Source: Linum tenue (Eukaryota > Streptophyta > Magnoliopsida > Malpighiales > Linaceae). Taken from it: 64,000 bases of DNA. The notes under the pieces were generated by a model. The model ran no database searches, had not been told where the DNA came from, and was given only the letters and a program-made list of their open reading frames with translations. The DNA is taken from contig CAMGYJ010000006.1 in assembly GCA_946122785.1 (NCBI GenBank), forward strand, positions 66,961,676-67,025,675, written 5' to 3'. Each line of letters opens with the position of its first letter. Position 1 is the stretch's first letter. Shown here piece by piece: positions 1-9,615 of this stretch. Made by a program: the position numbers and the translations under genes.

Positions 1-408
1 AAACATAAATGCTCAGAGAGAAAGGAAGACAGGTTTAATTGCGCAGGGCTCAACTATCCGCCGAACTCTACACGCAAAGGGCTATCAAGAAGGGGAGATA
101 TCATAGGAGGAGTTGGAAAGCCTGAGGGAGTCCACCATAAATGTCATGAATCGGGGGGTAAGACAGGCATAGTTACTGCAGAGAGAACAATCATCTGGCA
201 TTTAATGCGCTGCAGGTTCAGCAAGCCCCATAAGCTTACCAGGAGGCTTACAGAGAGGATCTTCGCCTATTTAAGGGTGGAGAAAACGAGTCATCAATCA
301 TCCATTTTCAGCCCAAACAAGACCACCAGAAGTACTATCACCAGAGAGAGATCCATCCCAAAATACTATCAGCCCCCAACTTCATCAAAAACTACGAGCC
401 ACCCAAAG
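1..408 (+). other. LINE 5' untranslated leader
   Basis: No convincing coding region is seen before the ORF1 start. The ORF1 frame is open upstream to an ATG at 205, but residues encoded by 205-408 look like untranslated leader (basic, low complexity) and the recognisable DUF4283-type domain starts well downstream. The leader or internal promoter of the element probably lies here and further left. Confidence 0.5.
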
Positions 409-1977
409 ATGGAAACCCAACAAAATAGCCTGAGAGGGGAGAGGAGCCACCTCGTCCTCAACGTGAGACCCACAGTAGTGGGTGCTCGAGGTAGTGGGAT
501 GGCGATGCTCCTAGGGAAGTGGATAACCGACACCAGCATCAACCTACCAAAAGCACGAAATGCGGCGATGAACAAATGGAGGGCATATGGAGAGGTGCAA
601 GCAACAAAGGAGGCCGAGAACCTCTTCGTCTATTCCTTCCAGTCGACTCAACAGAGGGACGCTGTATGGGAGGCCAGACCATGGAACCTGAGCAACACAG
701 TTATAGCGCTGAAGAAATGGGATGGAGAACAGAAAGCGGAGCCTGCAGATATAACAACAGTCACCCTATGGGTCCAAATGCATGATTTGCCACAATCCCT
801 CAAGGATGAAGATGCTGTCCAGGCAATAGCGAGCTTCATATTCCCCCAATTCCATGGGGTAGACCAGTCCAACTTCGATTTTAGAGGCTGGCTAAAATTC
901 ATCAGGGTTAAGGTGGAAGTAAGCATCGACGAGCCACTACCAATCGGATTCGAGTACCCCATTGGGGACAACTCCATCTGGATCAGCTTCAAATATGAAA
1001 GGATTATGGACCTATGTTACTTTTGCGGGAGACTGGGCCATCTAATCCACAACTGCCATGAAAGAGAAGAAAACAGAAGAATGGGACTCAGCACCGACCC
1101 ATCGGAAGTATACACTGATGCACTAAGGGCGGGACATGATTCACCGGCGAACACTCCACCGGCGTCTTTCAGGGAGAAACAAGCGAGAGCCAGGAGGCCG
1201 GCACTTCCCTCACCGGTGATGCAACAAGGGTGCGGCAACCGAGGAGAACCCTCAAGGATAACCTTAGTGGGACTCCCAATCCTGGGACCTTTTGTTACCC
1301 CGCCAGGGTACAACAGCCTGACAGCCAGTGGCAGAGAACCAGACTGGGTGCACAGAGGAGAGGCCAGCAATCAGACCCCTGTCATACAGACTGCACTGCT
1401 TGAGATGGAGATGGAGAAGACGACGAGAGCAATGCAACGCAGTCTGGACCTAGGGGAGAAGGAGACCAACAGAGAGAAGTGGGCGGGTTTGTTTGAGATG
1501 GGCCAGTCCCTGACTTTGGGCGGCCCAAATCAGACTAGAATTGAAGCTCCGAGAGGCCCTGATATGCCGGCCCATCCCAGCCAAGTCACCACCAGCCCAG
1601 TGCATGTCTACCAAGCCCATCCCAGCCAAGTCACCACCAGCCCAGTGAATGTCTATCAAGCCCACCCAAGTGATCTGCCTACTGATCCATATGGGGCCCC
1701 ATCGGAGGTGGAACAACTCAGGCCAGAGAAGAAGAGGAAGCCTGAACAGAGGACCAGTCCCTCGGCCTCAACACCACAAGAGGCCCCTTCTAACATATCC
1801 TTTAGTTCCATGTCTTTTGTTCCAGGGGAAAGCAAGAGGACTTATCAGAGAAGGAGAAGCTTAGTCAGGAGGAAGACTTTGGCGGAGCTCACGGCGGAAG
1901 GATGCCAGTCCGGAGAAGGGGAGTCTACCACTCCGAGGGCGGCGGCGGCAAGCCTCAAGCCGCCTCATCTCGAATGA
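409..1977 (+). CDS. LINE ORF1, nucleic-acid-binding gag-like protein
   Basis: ORF1 of a plant L1-type LINE; such proteins bind element RNA and form the ribonucleoprotein used in retrotransposition. The frame is open from an ATG at 205, but the ATG at 409 (residue 69 of the longer frame) is preferred because it precedes the first recognisable domain; it gives 522 residues. Numbering from 205, residues about 90-215 form the DUF4283-like domain (LGKWITDTSINLPKARNAA, later VTLWVQMHDLP). A CCHC zinc knuckle follows at Cys271, Cys274, His279, Cys284. The C-terminal half is polar and low complexity and holds a 15-residue duplication. The stop codon TGA (1975-1977) overlaps the ORF2 ATG (1974-1976). 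The frame has no breaks. The family assignment is secure; the exact start is inferred. Confidence 0.85.
   Translation: METQQNSLRGERSHLVLNVRPTVVGARGSGMAMLLGKWITDTSINLPKARNAAMNKWRAYGEVQATKEAENLFVYSFQSTQQRDAVWEARPWNLSNTVIALKKWDGEQKAEPADITTVTLWVQMHDLPQSLKDEDAVQAIASFIFPQFHGVDQSNFDFRGWLKFIRVKVEVSIDEPLPIGFEYPIGDNSIWISFKYERIMDLCYFCGRLGHLIHNCHEREENRRMGLSTDPSEVYTDALRAGHDSPANTPPASFREKQARARRPALPSPVMQQGCGNRGEPSRITLVGLPILGPFVTPPGYNSLTASGREPDWVHRGEASNQTPVIQTALLEMEMEKTTRAMQRSLDLGEKETNREKWAGLFEMGQSLTLGGPNQTRIEAPRGPDMPAHPSQVTTSPVHVYQAHPSQVTTSPVNVYQAHPSDLPTDPYGAPSEVEQLRPEKKRKPEQRTSPSASTPQEAPSNISFSSMSFVPGESKRTYQRRRSLVRRKTLAELTAEGCQSGEGESTTPRAAAASLKPPHLE
1570..1659 (+). repeat. 45-bp tandem duplication in LINE ORF1
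   Basis: Two adjacent 45-bp copies (1570-1614 and 1615-1659) encode AHPSQVTTSPVHVYQ and AHPSQVTTSPVNVYQ. A third partial copy (AHPSDLP) follows. The duplication is in frame and lies in the disordered tail. Confidence 0.85.
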
Positions 1978-2075
1978 GGATTCTAAGCTGGAATTGTAGG
2001 GGGTTCGGCCAACCCCTTACAAGAAGTTATTGCGGCAGGCTGTGTCGTTAATTTGGCCCTTCGATCCTCTTTCTC
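1974..2075 (+). pseudogene. Broken N-terminus of LINE ORF2
   Basis: The expected ORF2 start (MRILSWNCRGFG) begins at the ATG at 1974 and is in the same frame as the long ORF at 2076, with the spacing normal for this family (METK at residue 35). An in-frame TAA interrupts it at 2049-2051. Between about 2014 and 2065 another frame reads more like the family (LLRQAV..IWPFDPL), so two compensating small indels explain the break better than a simple point mutation. Confidence 0.6.
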
Positions 2076-5000
2076 ATGGAAACAAAGAAGGAGGAATCGT
2101 TTATGGAAGCAAGAAGGAATAGGATGAAGTTCGAGCATTCGAAGTATGTTAGTCCAGAGGTTGAAGGAAGTGGACTCACCCTTTGGTGGAAGGATGATGT
2201 TAATGTGAATGTGTTAGACTCTGGTAAGTTTTTCATCGATACCAGCATTAGCAAGGCTGGAGTTAGTTTTTTCTGCACTTTTGTTCACGCTCCTACCACG
2301 GCGGTAGAGAGACGACTCTTTTGGGATCGACTCACGGCACTAAGAGAGAATCAAGAAGATAGATGGTTGATTGTTGGGGACTTGAATGTCGCCGTTTTTC
2401 CTTTCGAGAAGCAGGGGAGATGCCCCCTTCGAAATGAGAATGTATCTCCCTTCAAGTACTTCATGTCTCGAAATGCTTTACTTGATCTCGGTTTCTCAGG
2501 CCAAGTGTTTACGTGGAGCAATAAGCAACAAGGAGATGATTTAATCCGAGAAAGGCTTGATCGTGCCATATGCTCGACTTCATGGAGGACCCTGTTTGAG
2601 TCTGCCATGGTGTACCACGAGGACTTCGTGGAATCTGACCATTGCCCAATCCGGGTTGATCTCCATCCAGCTGCTAGGAATCACTGTACACCTTCCAGAT
2701 TCGATAAAAGATGGAGGGAAAGCGAAGAATGTGGCAAAATTATTACTGACAGATGGACGAGAGGGGGCAAGTTGGATTCAATGCTTTTGGATTGCCAGAA
2801 GGAATTACAGAATTGGTCCAAGTTGGACAGGAGAGCTAAACAGAAACGAGAAGGGGATATCCGGACCAAGCTTCAGCTTTTACAAGGAAGTAGAACGTGC
2901 CCTGATTTGGCTGGAGAAGAGAGAAAGCTTCTTCAAGAGCTCGAGAACATTTGGACTATGGAAGAAAGTTTCTGGCTGCAAAGATCGAGGATCAGCTGGC
3001 TTCAAGAAGGGGATCAAAACTCCGGGTTTTTCCACGCTTCTACTATCAGAAGGAAAAACAGAAACCGAATAGGAAAGTTAAGAAATGAGGAAGGTGTGTG
3101 GATTGATAATGCTCAGGAACTGAGGGACCATGCAAGTGACTTCTACATCAACCTCTTCACTTCCAATAACAGAATGTATGATCCGAGTATTATGGATGGT
3201 TTTCCAAAGATGGTGAACGATGAGACTAACTGTCTTTTGATTTCACCGGTGAGTAAAGAGGACATACGCAAGGCGGTTTTTCAGTTGGGGGCTTCAAAGG
3301 CGCCGGGACCTGATGGTTTCCAGGGCCTCTTCTTCAGAAAGTATTGGAACATTGTGGGGGACTCTTTGTGTGACGAGATTTCCAACTTCTTTCTCTCAAG
3401 GGTAATGCCGGAGAATTGGAATAAGACTTTCATCACAATTATCCCTAAAGTGGATAACCCTGAAGTGATTAGCCAGTTCAGGCCAATGTGCTGCTGCAAT
3501 TTCCGATACAAAGTCATCACCAAAATTATGACTAATAGACTTCAGCCCTTGTTGCCTGAACTGGTTAACGAGCTCCAGTCTGCCTTCACAGGGGGAAGAC
3601 AGATTCAAGACAACATCATTATAGTACATGAAGTACTCAACCATTTCAAGAAACACAAAACGGGTAGGAAGAGGGAGATGATGATGAAACTCGACATGAA
3701 AAAAGCTTATGATATGGTTGAATGGGATCTCTTACTATCACTTCTGAAAGCCTATGGGTTTAACGAGGTGTGGTGTAATTGGGTATCTTCCTGTATCAAA
3801 ACAGTTACATTCAGCCTTCTACTGAATGGTGAGTCGTCGAGGGAGTTCACCCCAACCAGAGGAATTCGACAAGGGGACCCCCTGTCTCCACTTCTATTTA
3901 TCCTTATGTCGAATGCTTTATCTTTCCTGATCGAGAAAGCAGTTGGGAACAATGGATTACAGGGGATTAAGCTAAACAGAAACTGCCCTGTTCTCTCCCA
4001 CTGTTTATTCGCAGATGATACAGTGATTTTCGGGGAGGCTTCCTGTGAAGAAGCGGATAAAATCTTGAACATCCTCAACCAGTATGGAGCAGTCACTGGA
4101 CAGGAGGTCAACAGGAACAAATCATCGTTCTTCTTCAGCTGCAATGTCCCAAGTGATGAGCAGGCCAGGATTGTGTCCAGCTCGGGGTTTGCTGCTACCC
4201 CCTGTCACTCCAACTATCTGGGAGTCCCTACTGAATGGGGACGATCAAAGAAGGAAACTTTCCACTTCCTCTTGAAACGAATGGAATCCAAAGGTGAAGC
4301 CTGGAAGAGTCTCCTCCTGTCCCCAGGAGGCAAAGAAGTGTTACTGAAAGCAGTTTTCCAAGCGGTCCCATCATATATAATGAGTTTATTCCTTCTGCCT
4401 AAGAGTAGCACAAAGAGAATGGATTCCATGCTAAAGTCTTTCTTTTGGGGAGGATCGATGACAAAGAGAACGATCCATTGGAGAGCAGGGCACGTGTTGT
4501 ATGCTCCTAAGGAAGAAGGGGGGCTTGGCTTCCGCCCTTTCCACATCTTCAACCTTGCACTTCTGGCCAAGCAAGCCTGGAGAATTATCACCAACAAGGA
4601 GGCCTTATGGGTTAAGGTTTTGAAGAGCATTTACTTCCCTAACACTGATTTCCTTAATGCAAAAAAAGGCGGCAAAGCATCATGGATCTGGGCCAGTCTG
4701 TGGGAAGCGAAAAAATGGATGGCTAAGGGTCTCATCAGGGTGATTGGTAATGGAAAAACCACCAGGTTGTTTCACGACCCATGGAGGTTTGACAGACCAG
4801 GGCCTCTCCTCCAGTTTGAGTGGAATGCTAATGATACTGCCCATACTTGGATCGATGAAATCACAAGGGAATGGAAGTTTGACCTACTGTCAAGCTTCCT
4901 TAGTCAGCAGGACGTGATCCAGGTGGCAGCTATCCCCATTGGACCGGAATCGATGGAGGACTTCTGGGCGTGGAGGTTCACTGACCGAGGTAACTTCACA

Positions 5001-6035
5001 GTGAAGTCTGCCTTCACTCATTTTCATATGCAGGATCGACAAGTTGGAGGGTGGGCTGAGGATATTCCGGTGGCAAGCAGAGATCGGTGGAAGTGGCTAT
5101 GGAGTTTGTCATTACCCCCTAAGCTCAAATTCTTCGTGTGGAGGGTTACCAGAGGGGCACTGGCGTGTAAAGAAAATCTATTTGAGAGAAAATGTCCCAC
5201 CTCAAAGGATTGCCCGTTGTGTGGATGCTCCTCAGAATCAATCCATCACTGTTTATTTGTGTGCCACCACGCGGCGGAGGTCTGGAAGCAACAGTGGCCC
5301 TCCCTTCCCCGACCTTCACCGATGTCCTCTTTCCTTGAATGGCTTGATTCCCTCCACCGTTTCTACCCAGCTGAGGCGATTCAGAAAGTTATCTTCCTTA
5401 GCTGGCAGATCTGGAAATCCAGAAATGAAAAAATTTTCAGGGATAAGCAGCCGTGGCCACCATCTATTATTTTGTCAGCCGATGCAGCTCACACTCAGTG
5501 GTCCACCTGCCCAAGGAAAGCTCCGGAATGTCCCCTTCCAACTCAGCCCACCCCACCCCAGCAACAATCTGAACCACCGCCAGGTACTCAGCTCTTTGAA
5601 GTACACTGCGACGGCTCGTTTTTTGACGAGCCCCAGAAGGCGGCGTATGGCGTCGTGATAACGAACAGCCATGGTCAAGTTTGTGATGGCAGGGCTGAGC
5701 CCATGCATTGTTTCTCCCCTCTTGAAGCAGAAGCCACAGCCTTACTGGAAGGCTCTCGTCTCGCTGCATCCCTTCGATCCCCATGTGTACTAAAGTCTGA
5801 TAGCTTGCTACTAGTTAAGGCAGTCCACAGTGACTCTAATTCTTGGCCCTGGAGAGCGGCTGCAAGACTGGGATGCATCAAGAGACTTCTGGCAGAGAAC
5901 CCTCTCATCAATTTGCAGCATTTCAACCGCAAGAAGAATTCTAAGGCTAATTGGGTAGCTAGATCTTGTGCTAGAAATCAATTACCATCGCAATGGTTAA
6001 ATATTCTTGATGTTGTTGCTCCTTTGATGGGTTAA
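2076..6035 (+). CDS. LINE ORF2: endonuclease, reverse transcriptase and RNase H
   Basis: Open for 1319 residues from the ATG at 2076. Domains in order: EEP/AP-type endonuclease (METK at residues 1-4, GDLNV near 102, SDH at 187-189); reverse transcriptase with KAPGPDGF, SAFTGGR, GIRQGDPLSP and catalytic FADD at 645-648; a zf-RVT zinc-binding region (CPLCGC...HHCLFVC); and a C-terminal RNase H domain (HCDGS, EAEATALLEG, LKSDSL) of the kind plant L1 elements acquired. The element's natural start is the ATG at 1974, which overlaps the ORF1 stop and opens MRILSWNCRGFGQPLT, a typical ORF2 beginning. That frame meets TAA at 2049-2051, so the N-terminal 34 codons are cut off. The product would be nearly complete but lacks the first endonuclease strand and its conserved Asn (WNCRG), so endonuclease activity is doubtful. 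Confidence 0.88.
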   Translation: METKKEESFMEARRNRMKFEHSKYVSPEVEGSGLTLWWKDDVNVNVLDSGKFFIDTSISKAGVSFFCTFVHAPTTAVERRLFWDRLTALRENQEDRWLIVGDLNVAVFPFEKQGRCPLRNENVSPFKYFMSRNALLDLGFSGQVFTWSNKQQGDDLIRERLDRAICSTSWRTLFESAMVYHEDFVESDHCPIRVDLHPAARNHCTPSRFDKRWRESEECGKIITDRWTRGGKLDSMLLDCQKELQNWSKLDRRAKQKREGDIRTKLQLLQGSRTCPDLAGEERKLLQELENIWTMEESFWLQRSRISWLQEGDQNSGFFHASTIRRKNRNRIGKLRNEEGVWIDNAQELRDHASDFYINLFTSNNRMYDPSIMDGFPKMVNDETNCLLISPVSKEDIRKAVFQLGASKAPGPDGFQGLFFRKYWNIVGDSLCDEISNFFLSRVMPENWNKTFITIIPKVDNPEVISQFRPMCCCNFRYKVITKIMTNRLQPLLPELVNELQSAFTGGRQIQDNIIIVHEVLNHFKKHKTGRKREMMMKLDMKKAYDMVEWDLLLSLLKAYGFNEVWCNWVSSCIKTVTFSLLLNGESSREFTPTRGIRQGDPLSPLLFILMSNALSFLIEKAVGNNGLQGIKLNRNCPVLSHCLFADDTVIFGEASCEEADKILNILNQYGAVTGQEVNRNKSSFFFSCNVPSDEQARIVSSSGFAATPCHSNYLGVPTEWGRSKKETFHFLLKRMESKGEAWKSLLLSPGGKEVLLKAVFQAVPSYIMSLFLLPKSSTKRMDSMLKSFFWGGSMTKRTIHWRAGHVLYAPKEEGGLGFRPFHIFNLALLAKQAWRIITNKEALWVKVLKSIYFPNTDFLNAKKGGKASWIWASLWEAKKWMAKGLIRVIGNGKTTRLFHDPWRFDRPGPLLQFEWNANDTAHTWIDEITREWKFDLLSSFLSQQDVIQVAAIPIGPESMEDFWAWRFTDRGNFTVKSAFTHFHMQDRQVGGWAEDIPVASRDRWKWLWSLSLPPKLKFFVWRVTRGALACKENLFERKCPTSKDCPLCGCSSESIHHCLFVCHHAAEVWKQQWPSLPRPSPMSSFLEWLDSLHRFYPAEAIQKVIFLSWQIWKSRNEKIFRDKQPWPPSIILSADAAHTQWSTCPRKAPECPLPTQPTPPQQQSEPPPGTQLFEVHCDGSFFDEPQKAAYGVVITNSHGQVCDGRAEPMHCFSPLEAEATALLEGSRLAASLRSPCVLKSDSLLLVKAVHSDSNSWPWRAAARLGCIKRLLAENPLINLQHFNRKKNSKANWVARSCARNQLPSQWLNILDVVAPLMG

Positions 6036-6094
6036 CTGGCTTGTGCCGCAAGGAATGGAAATTCAGTGTCCTTTTGTAAAAAAAAAAAAGCTAC

Positions 6095-7424
6095 TCTTCC
6101 ACTTCATCCGTGAGACTGTGAGTCTATGACAAGACAACAAATTCCTCTCTTTGTGACTCCATAGCACACGTATATATATACGTTTAAGAGAGAGAGAATA
6201 TCGAAGCAAACAATGAAGTAGAATAAAGCCTTGGTTTTATGGTTTAGACCGTTGCGGTTGTGTGAGAGCCTTTGGATATTTGTGTTCGATGCAAAAAACG
6301 AACCCCTGGTTGATGGTCGATCAATCGTATGCATGGTGGTCATGCAGGTGGCATGTCACCCGGTTGAACCTGGTTCAACTTGTGCCGGTCATGAAATCGG
6401 TATGCCACCACCGATATGATCGGTATGATCGACTTACGCATTCTAAGTAAAATGACATCATTTTAGTGAATTCACGGAATAAAAAAAATTAATTAATTTT
6501 TCATTTTATGAATGTAATAGTTAAAAGTTGATGATATTTGTTAGATTGTATCTAAATTGTCCACAAATATATTTTATATATGATTAAATACATTGGATAT
6601 TAATTGTTTTCACATTTTTTTTGAACCGGCATGAACCGGCACAAACTGGTTATACCACTGGTCGTACCATTCCACTTCCCAAACCGGCACAACGATATAA
6701 ACCGGTTTGACAACCTTGATAGTATGTATTTCATTCATTCATATTTTCACTTTCCGGCATGGGATGTCCCTCCAGTCGTTCACAAAAATCAATCAAAGTG
6801 CACACATATAAGTATATTTATTCGAATGCTTTGGATAAACATAACATATTCTTAGAACATATGGATCGGATGAACTTGTTTAGTGGTAGATCATTTTTTG
6901 ACTCGACCCAGCGATTTAATTATCATGTTAATTTCATGAGCAAGACGCAAAGGCAAACAAAAGAATAGTTTATGAATAATATTAAAATGATCCCGAAGAG
7001 CATAAGACAAATTAAACTTTCTTGCCAATCCTATCCTTTTGGTATGAGTCATGAGTCATGACTATTGATAAAAGACTAAAAAACAAAGAGATCCTCCAGA
7101 ACTAGGGCAGAAGGCAAAATAAATCAAAAACCGAAATTAAAATGAAAAGCCTCACAACTAATGCATATATAGTCCAAAAGGACAACATCTGCTGCAAGCC
7201 AAATCATCAGATATCCCTGCTGCAATAAAACAAATTAAGAATACATAAACAAAATGAAAAAAAAAACATAAAACAAAGGAAAGGTACCGAGGACAAAAAG
7301 TTACATAGGGGTAGGAATTAGAACGAACAACAGAGCCTCGCTTGCACAAATTTTGGTGGAAGTTATTTGAATTATTTGACCATGTATTAGTTCCCATATT
7401 ATTGAACGACATCATAAATATCAA
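6095..7424 (+). repeat. Degenerate fourth copy (D) of the upstream spacer
   Basis: This AT-rich stretch matches, with many differences, the spacer at 15040-17236 and its B and C counterparts. Shared landmarks in the same order: gacaagacaacaaa; gagagcctttggatatttgtgtt; gaacttgtttagtggtagat; gcagaaggcaaaat; ctgctgcaa; gcttgcacaaattttggtgg; and ttgaacgacat at the right end. Similarity stops where the younger copies have the MULE target duplication (17237). No gene is seen. The copy is clearly older than A, B and C, which differ from each other by only about 1-2% by eye. Confidence 0.75.
6340..6720 (+). repeat. ACCGG-rich insertion, possible MITE
   Basis: Within the degenerate spacer copy, this block is rich in ACCGG/CCGGT motifs (cccggttgaacctggttc near its left end, aaaccggtttgacaacctt at its right end) and has no counterpart at the same place in copies A-C. 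The ends are imperfectly inverted, and flanks tcgtatgca and tagtatgta resemble a mutated 9-bp target duplication. A related pair of ends (gttgtcaacccggttt and gttgataacctt) occurs at 15384-15828 in copy A. The element type is uncertain. Confidence 0.3.
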
Positions 7425-7860
7425 CATCAGTGTAAGGTACTTTATATTTTTTTTTTCTAGACCATCATGAAAATCAAAATTATCAGATTAAATAGTTCAA
7501 GGTTTGATGGTCGGATTGGCGTCAACAAGTCCAAGTAAGTTTTAATGATATATGTGACAAAATCCTTAATATTGAGTAGATTATGCATATATTTGATATA
7601 TTTTTAAAAAAATCTGACTAATGTACATTCATATATTATTATGGTTTTGACTTTTCCCCCGAGTCGTCCAAATGGAATGTGTTCCAACTGTTTAGATGAG
7701 CAGTTCTGGTGGGATTTGGCTGAACCGGCTGGCCAGATACAAGTTTGACAACCGTGATAAAAATTGAGTTGAGACTATTGATTAGCAGAGCGTTCATTAT
7801 GCATATAATTAGAATTTCGTTATATCAGCTTGATTATAAGGTTCAAATCTTGCATGTATG
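7425..7860 (+). other. AT-rich non-coding DNA
   Basis: No gene or RNA is seen. It includes another gtttgacaacc motif near 7742. Its last 14 bases are the left target duplication of the second LINE, so before that insertion it was continuous with 13745 onward. Confidence 0.6.
7847..7860 (+). repeat. Left target-site duplication of LINE 2
   Basis: atcttgcatgtatg occurs here and again at 13731-13744, directly after the poly(A) tail. Extra A residues on the left make the exact length ambiguous by about two bases. Confidence 0.92.
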
Positions 7861-8229
7861 GGAATAGTTATTATTTTCATTTTGGCAAAAAACTCTCTCG
7901 TTTAGCGAGAGCTGAGAGGCGGCGGAAACCCTAGGGTTTTTCCGAGGTTTTTAGGTTTTGAGGTGACTTTCGAGGTTTTCTTCCTCGTGTGTCGAGAAAT
8001 TCGAGTCTGAGAAGGAGTGGAATTACGTTTGGCGGTGATAGAGACCTATTTAATACTTCGTAAACACAAAGAATACAATCAGAAGCAGAAACGTGCTGAA
8101 GGAAGTTTCGAGTTTCTCCTGGAAAACCCTAGCTCAAGGCAACTACGAGCGCTTTGTCAAGGGGTGATCTCGGAGAGGGTAGATCTTGTACTTGGAGAGA
8201 TCGATTACAACCTTTTGAGCTTTCACAAA
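7861..8229 (+). other. LINE 2 5' leader
   Basis: Non-coding leader ending before the ORF1 ATG. It contains ctctctcgtttagcgagag and a gcggcggaaaccctaggg stretch, of the kind often seen in plant LINE leaders. It presumably includes the internal promoter; no promoter element can be assigned with confidence. The ORF1 frame is open back to a GTG at 8017 but has no ATG before 8230. Confidence 0.55.
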
Positions 8230-9615
8230 ATGGAAGCAAGAGAGGAAGCGATGAAGGACACAGCAACAAGTAAAGAGCGAACAGAACCACTAGAACTGGA
8301 GGCGCAACTCAACAATATAACACAGGAGGAGGATGATGAAGAACCCTTAGAGGTCGAAGACTCGGATGTCGATGTTCTTCGAATGGAAGCGGTACGCCGT
8401 CTGGGACTGATTGGGCGTCTGGTCTCTGAAAAGGAACCAAATATCAAGTCAATGAAGATTGCCCTAGCGAAAGCTTGGAAACTACGTAAGGGGTTTCAGA
8501 TCACAGAGCTGGGAGACATGCTTTTTGCGTTTCAATTCCTCGATATGGATGACAGAAACAAAGTCTGTTTTGGAGGGCCTTGGCACTATGAAAACTCTCT
8601 CATAGTGTTCAAGATCAGTTCAACAATTCAAAAACCTAACCCTGAGGATCTACATATGATAGATCTATGGATCAGAATCCTAGGGTTCCCTGCCGAGCTA
8701 AGAACACAGCAGATGGCAGAGAAGATTGCTCAGAGATTTGGAGGTCTTAACTGGTTTGATAATGGCTCTAGCACTATGTGGGATGATTACATGCGACTCA
8801 GGGTGAACATCTCAATAAACAATCCACTAAATAAGAAACTGAAGCTCAACATTGCAGGCAAGCTCGTGGAGTTCCAAGTAAAATATGAGAAATTGCCTAT
8901 GTTTTGCTACTCTTGTGGCAGGATAGGGCACCCAAAACTGAAATGCAAGGTTCAACCTAAGCCTGAAGTCGACCCCTATGGCTACGATCTAAGGGTTGCA
9001 GCTCCAGGGCCTAGGAATTGGCTATCTTACACTGCTAAGAAGGAAGATGCTGAAGTTTGGGCGGCATTGAAACAAAAATTTGAAATGGAAAGTATTGGTT
9101 CTAACTCAGACCATGATATGGCATTGGAGCAGGAGGAAAATAGAGTGCAGGAGGGAACTAAACAACTGACACAACAAAGGGAGGAAAGCAAAAACCTCCA
9201 CAAGCAGATCATACCAGACGAACCAATGACACAGGGCCAGGACAAGCAGAACATGCAGGTCAACACAGTGCAAAACCAAGAGAAAAAAGAGAGGAAGCAG
9301 GTGGGGGCATTGCAGAAGTTTGTGATGGGAAGCGTGGAGGGGAAGGTACCTGGGAGGAATACTGGAAGGGTATGGCGTAGACAGGAAGCTGGACCAAGGC
9401 AACCTGGGACTGGAGTTCACCTTACTCCACAAAAGCGCCATGTTGCTGCAACGCAAACAGAGTTACCTGCAGAACACGCAAAGGAGGAAGGAAATAAGAA
9501 AGCCAGGAAAATACAATTTCAGGGACAAGAGCAAGTGGAACACCAACAAAACAATATGTATGTGGATGGCGGAGTAGCGGAGTCTGCACAAGAGCAGACC
9601 CGCCCAGCCCAATGA
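8230..9615 (+). CDS. LINE 2 ORF1, nucleic-acid-binding gag-like protein
   Basis: ORF1 of the second LINE, 461 residues from the ATG at 8230. The frame is open further upstream to 8017 but without an ATG. The N-terminus is acidic. A DUF4283-like domain follows (GDMLFAFQFLDMDDRNKVCF, then LWIRILGFPAEL), then a CCHC zinc knuckle (CYSCGRIGHPKLKC, with the first Cys encoded at 8905), and a Gln/Glu-rich, mostly disordered tail. The frame is unbroken, unlike ORF2 of the same element. Its TGA stop (9613-9615) overlaps the ORF2 ATG (9612-9614), the same arrangement as in the first LINE. The two ORF1 proteins are clearly different in sequence, so these are separate LINE families. Confidence 0.85.
   Translation: MEAREEAMKDTATSKERTEPLELEAQLNNITQEEDDEEPLEVEDSDVDVLRMEAVRRLGLIGRLVSEKEPNIKSMKIALAKAWKLRKGFQITELGDMLFAFQFLDMDDRNKVCFGGPWHYENSLIVFKISSTIQKPNPEDLHMIDLWIRILGFPAELRTQQMAEKIAQRFGGLNWFDNGSSTMWDDYMRLRVNISINNPLNKKLKLNIAGKLVEFQVKYEKLPMFCYSCGRIGHPKLKCKVQPKPEVDPYGYDLRVAAPGPRNWLSYTAKKEDAEVWAALKQKFEMESIGSNSDHDMALEQEENRVQEGTKQLTQQREESKNLHKQIIPDEPMTQGQDKQNMQVNTVQNQEKKERKQVGALQKFVMGSVEGKVPGRNTGRVWRRQEAGPRQPGTGVHLTPQKRHVAATQTELPAEHAKEEGNKKARKIQFQGQEQVEHQQNNMYVDGGVAESAQEQTRPAQ

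Larger units (their letters stand above)
1..6089 (+). mobile_element. L1-type LINE, 5' end outside the window
   Basis: A non-LTR retrotransposon containing ORF1 (409-1977) and ORF2 (1974-6035), a 54-bp 3' UTR and a poly(A) tail at 6078-6089. The tail marks the 3' end. No copy of the sequence that follows the tail (gctactcttcc) occurs in the first 400 bases, so the 5' junction and target duplication probably lie left of base 1. The element sits directly against the degenerate spacer copy that starts near 6095, so it appears to have inserted into that copy. Confidence 0.9.

Noticed and set aside
369..992. Minus-strand and alternative-frame open stretches within the LINE ORFs
   Set aside because: They overlap ORF1/ORF2 domains with clear family motifs and have no features of their own.
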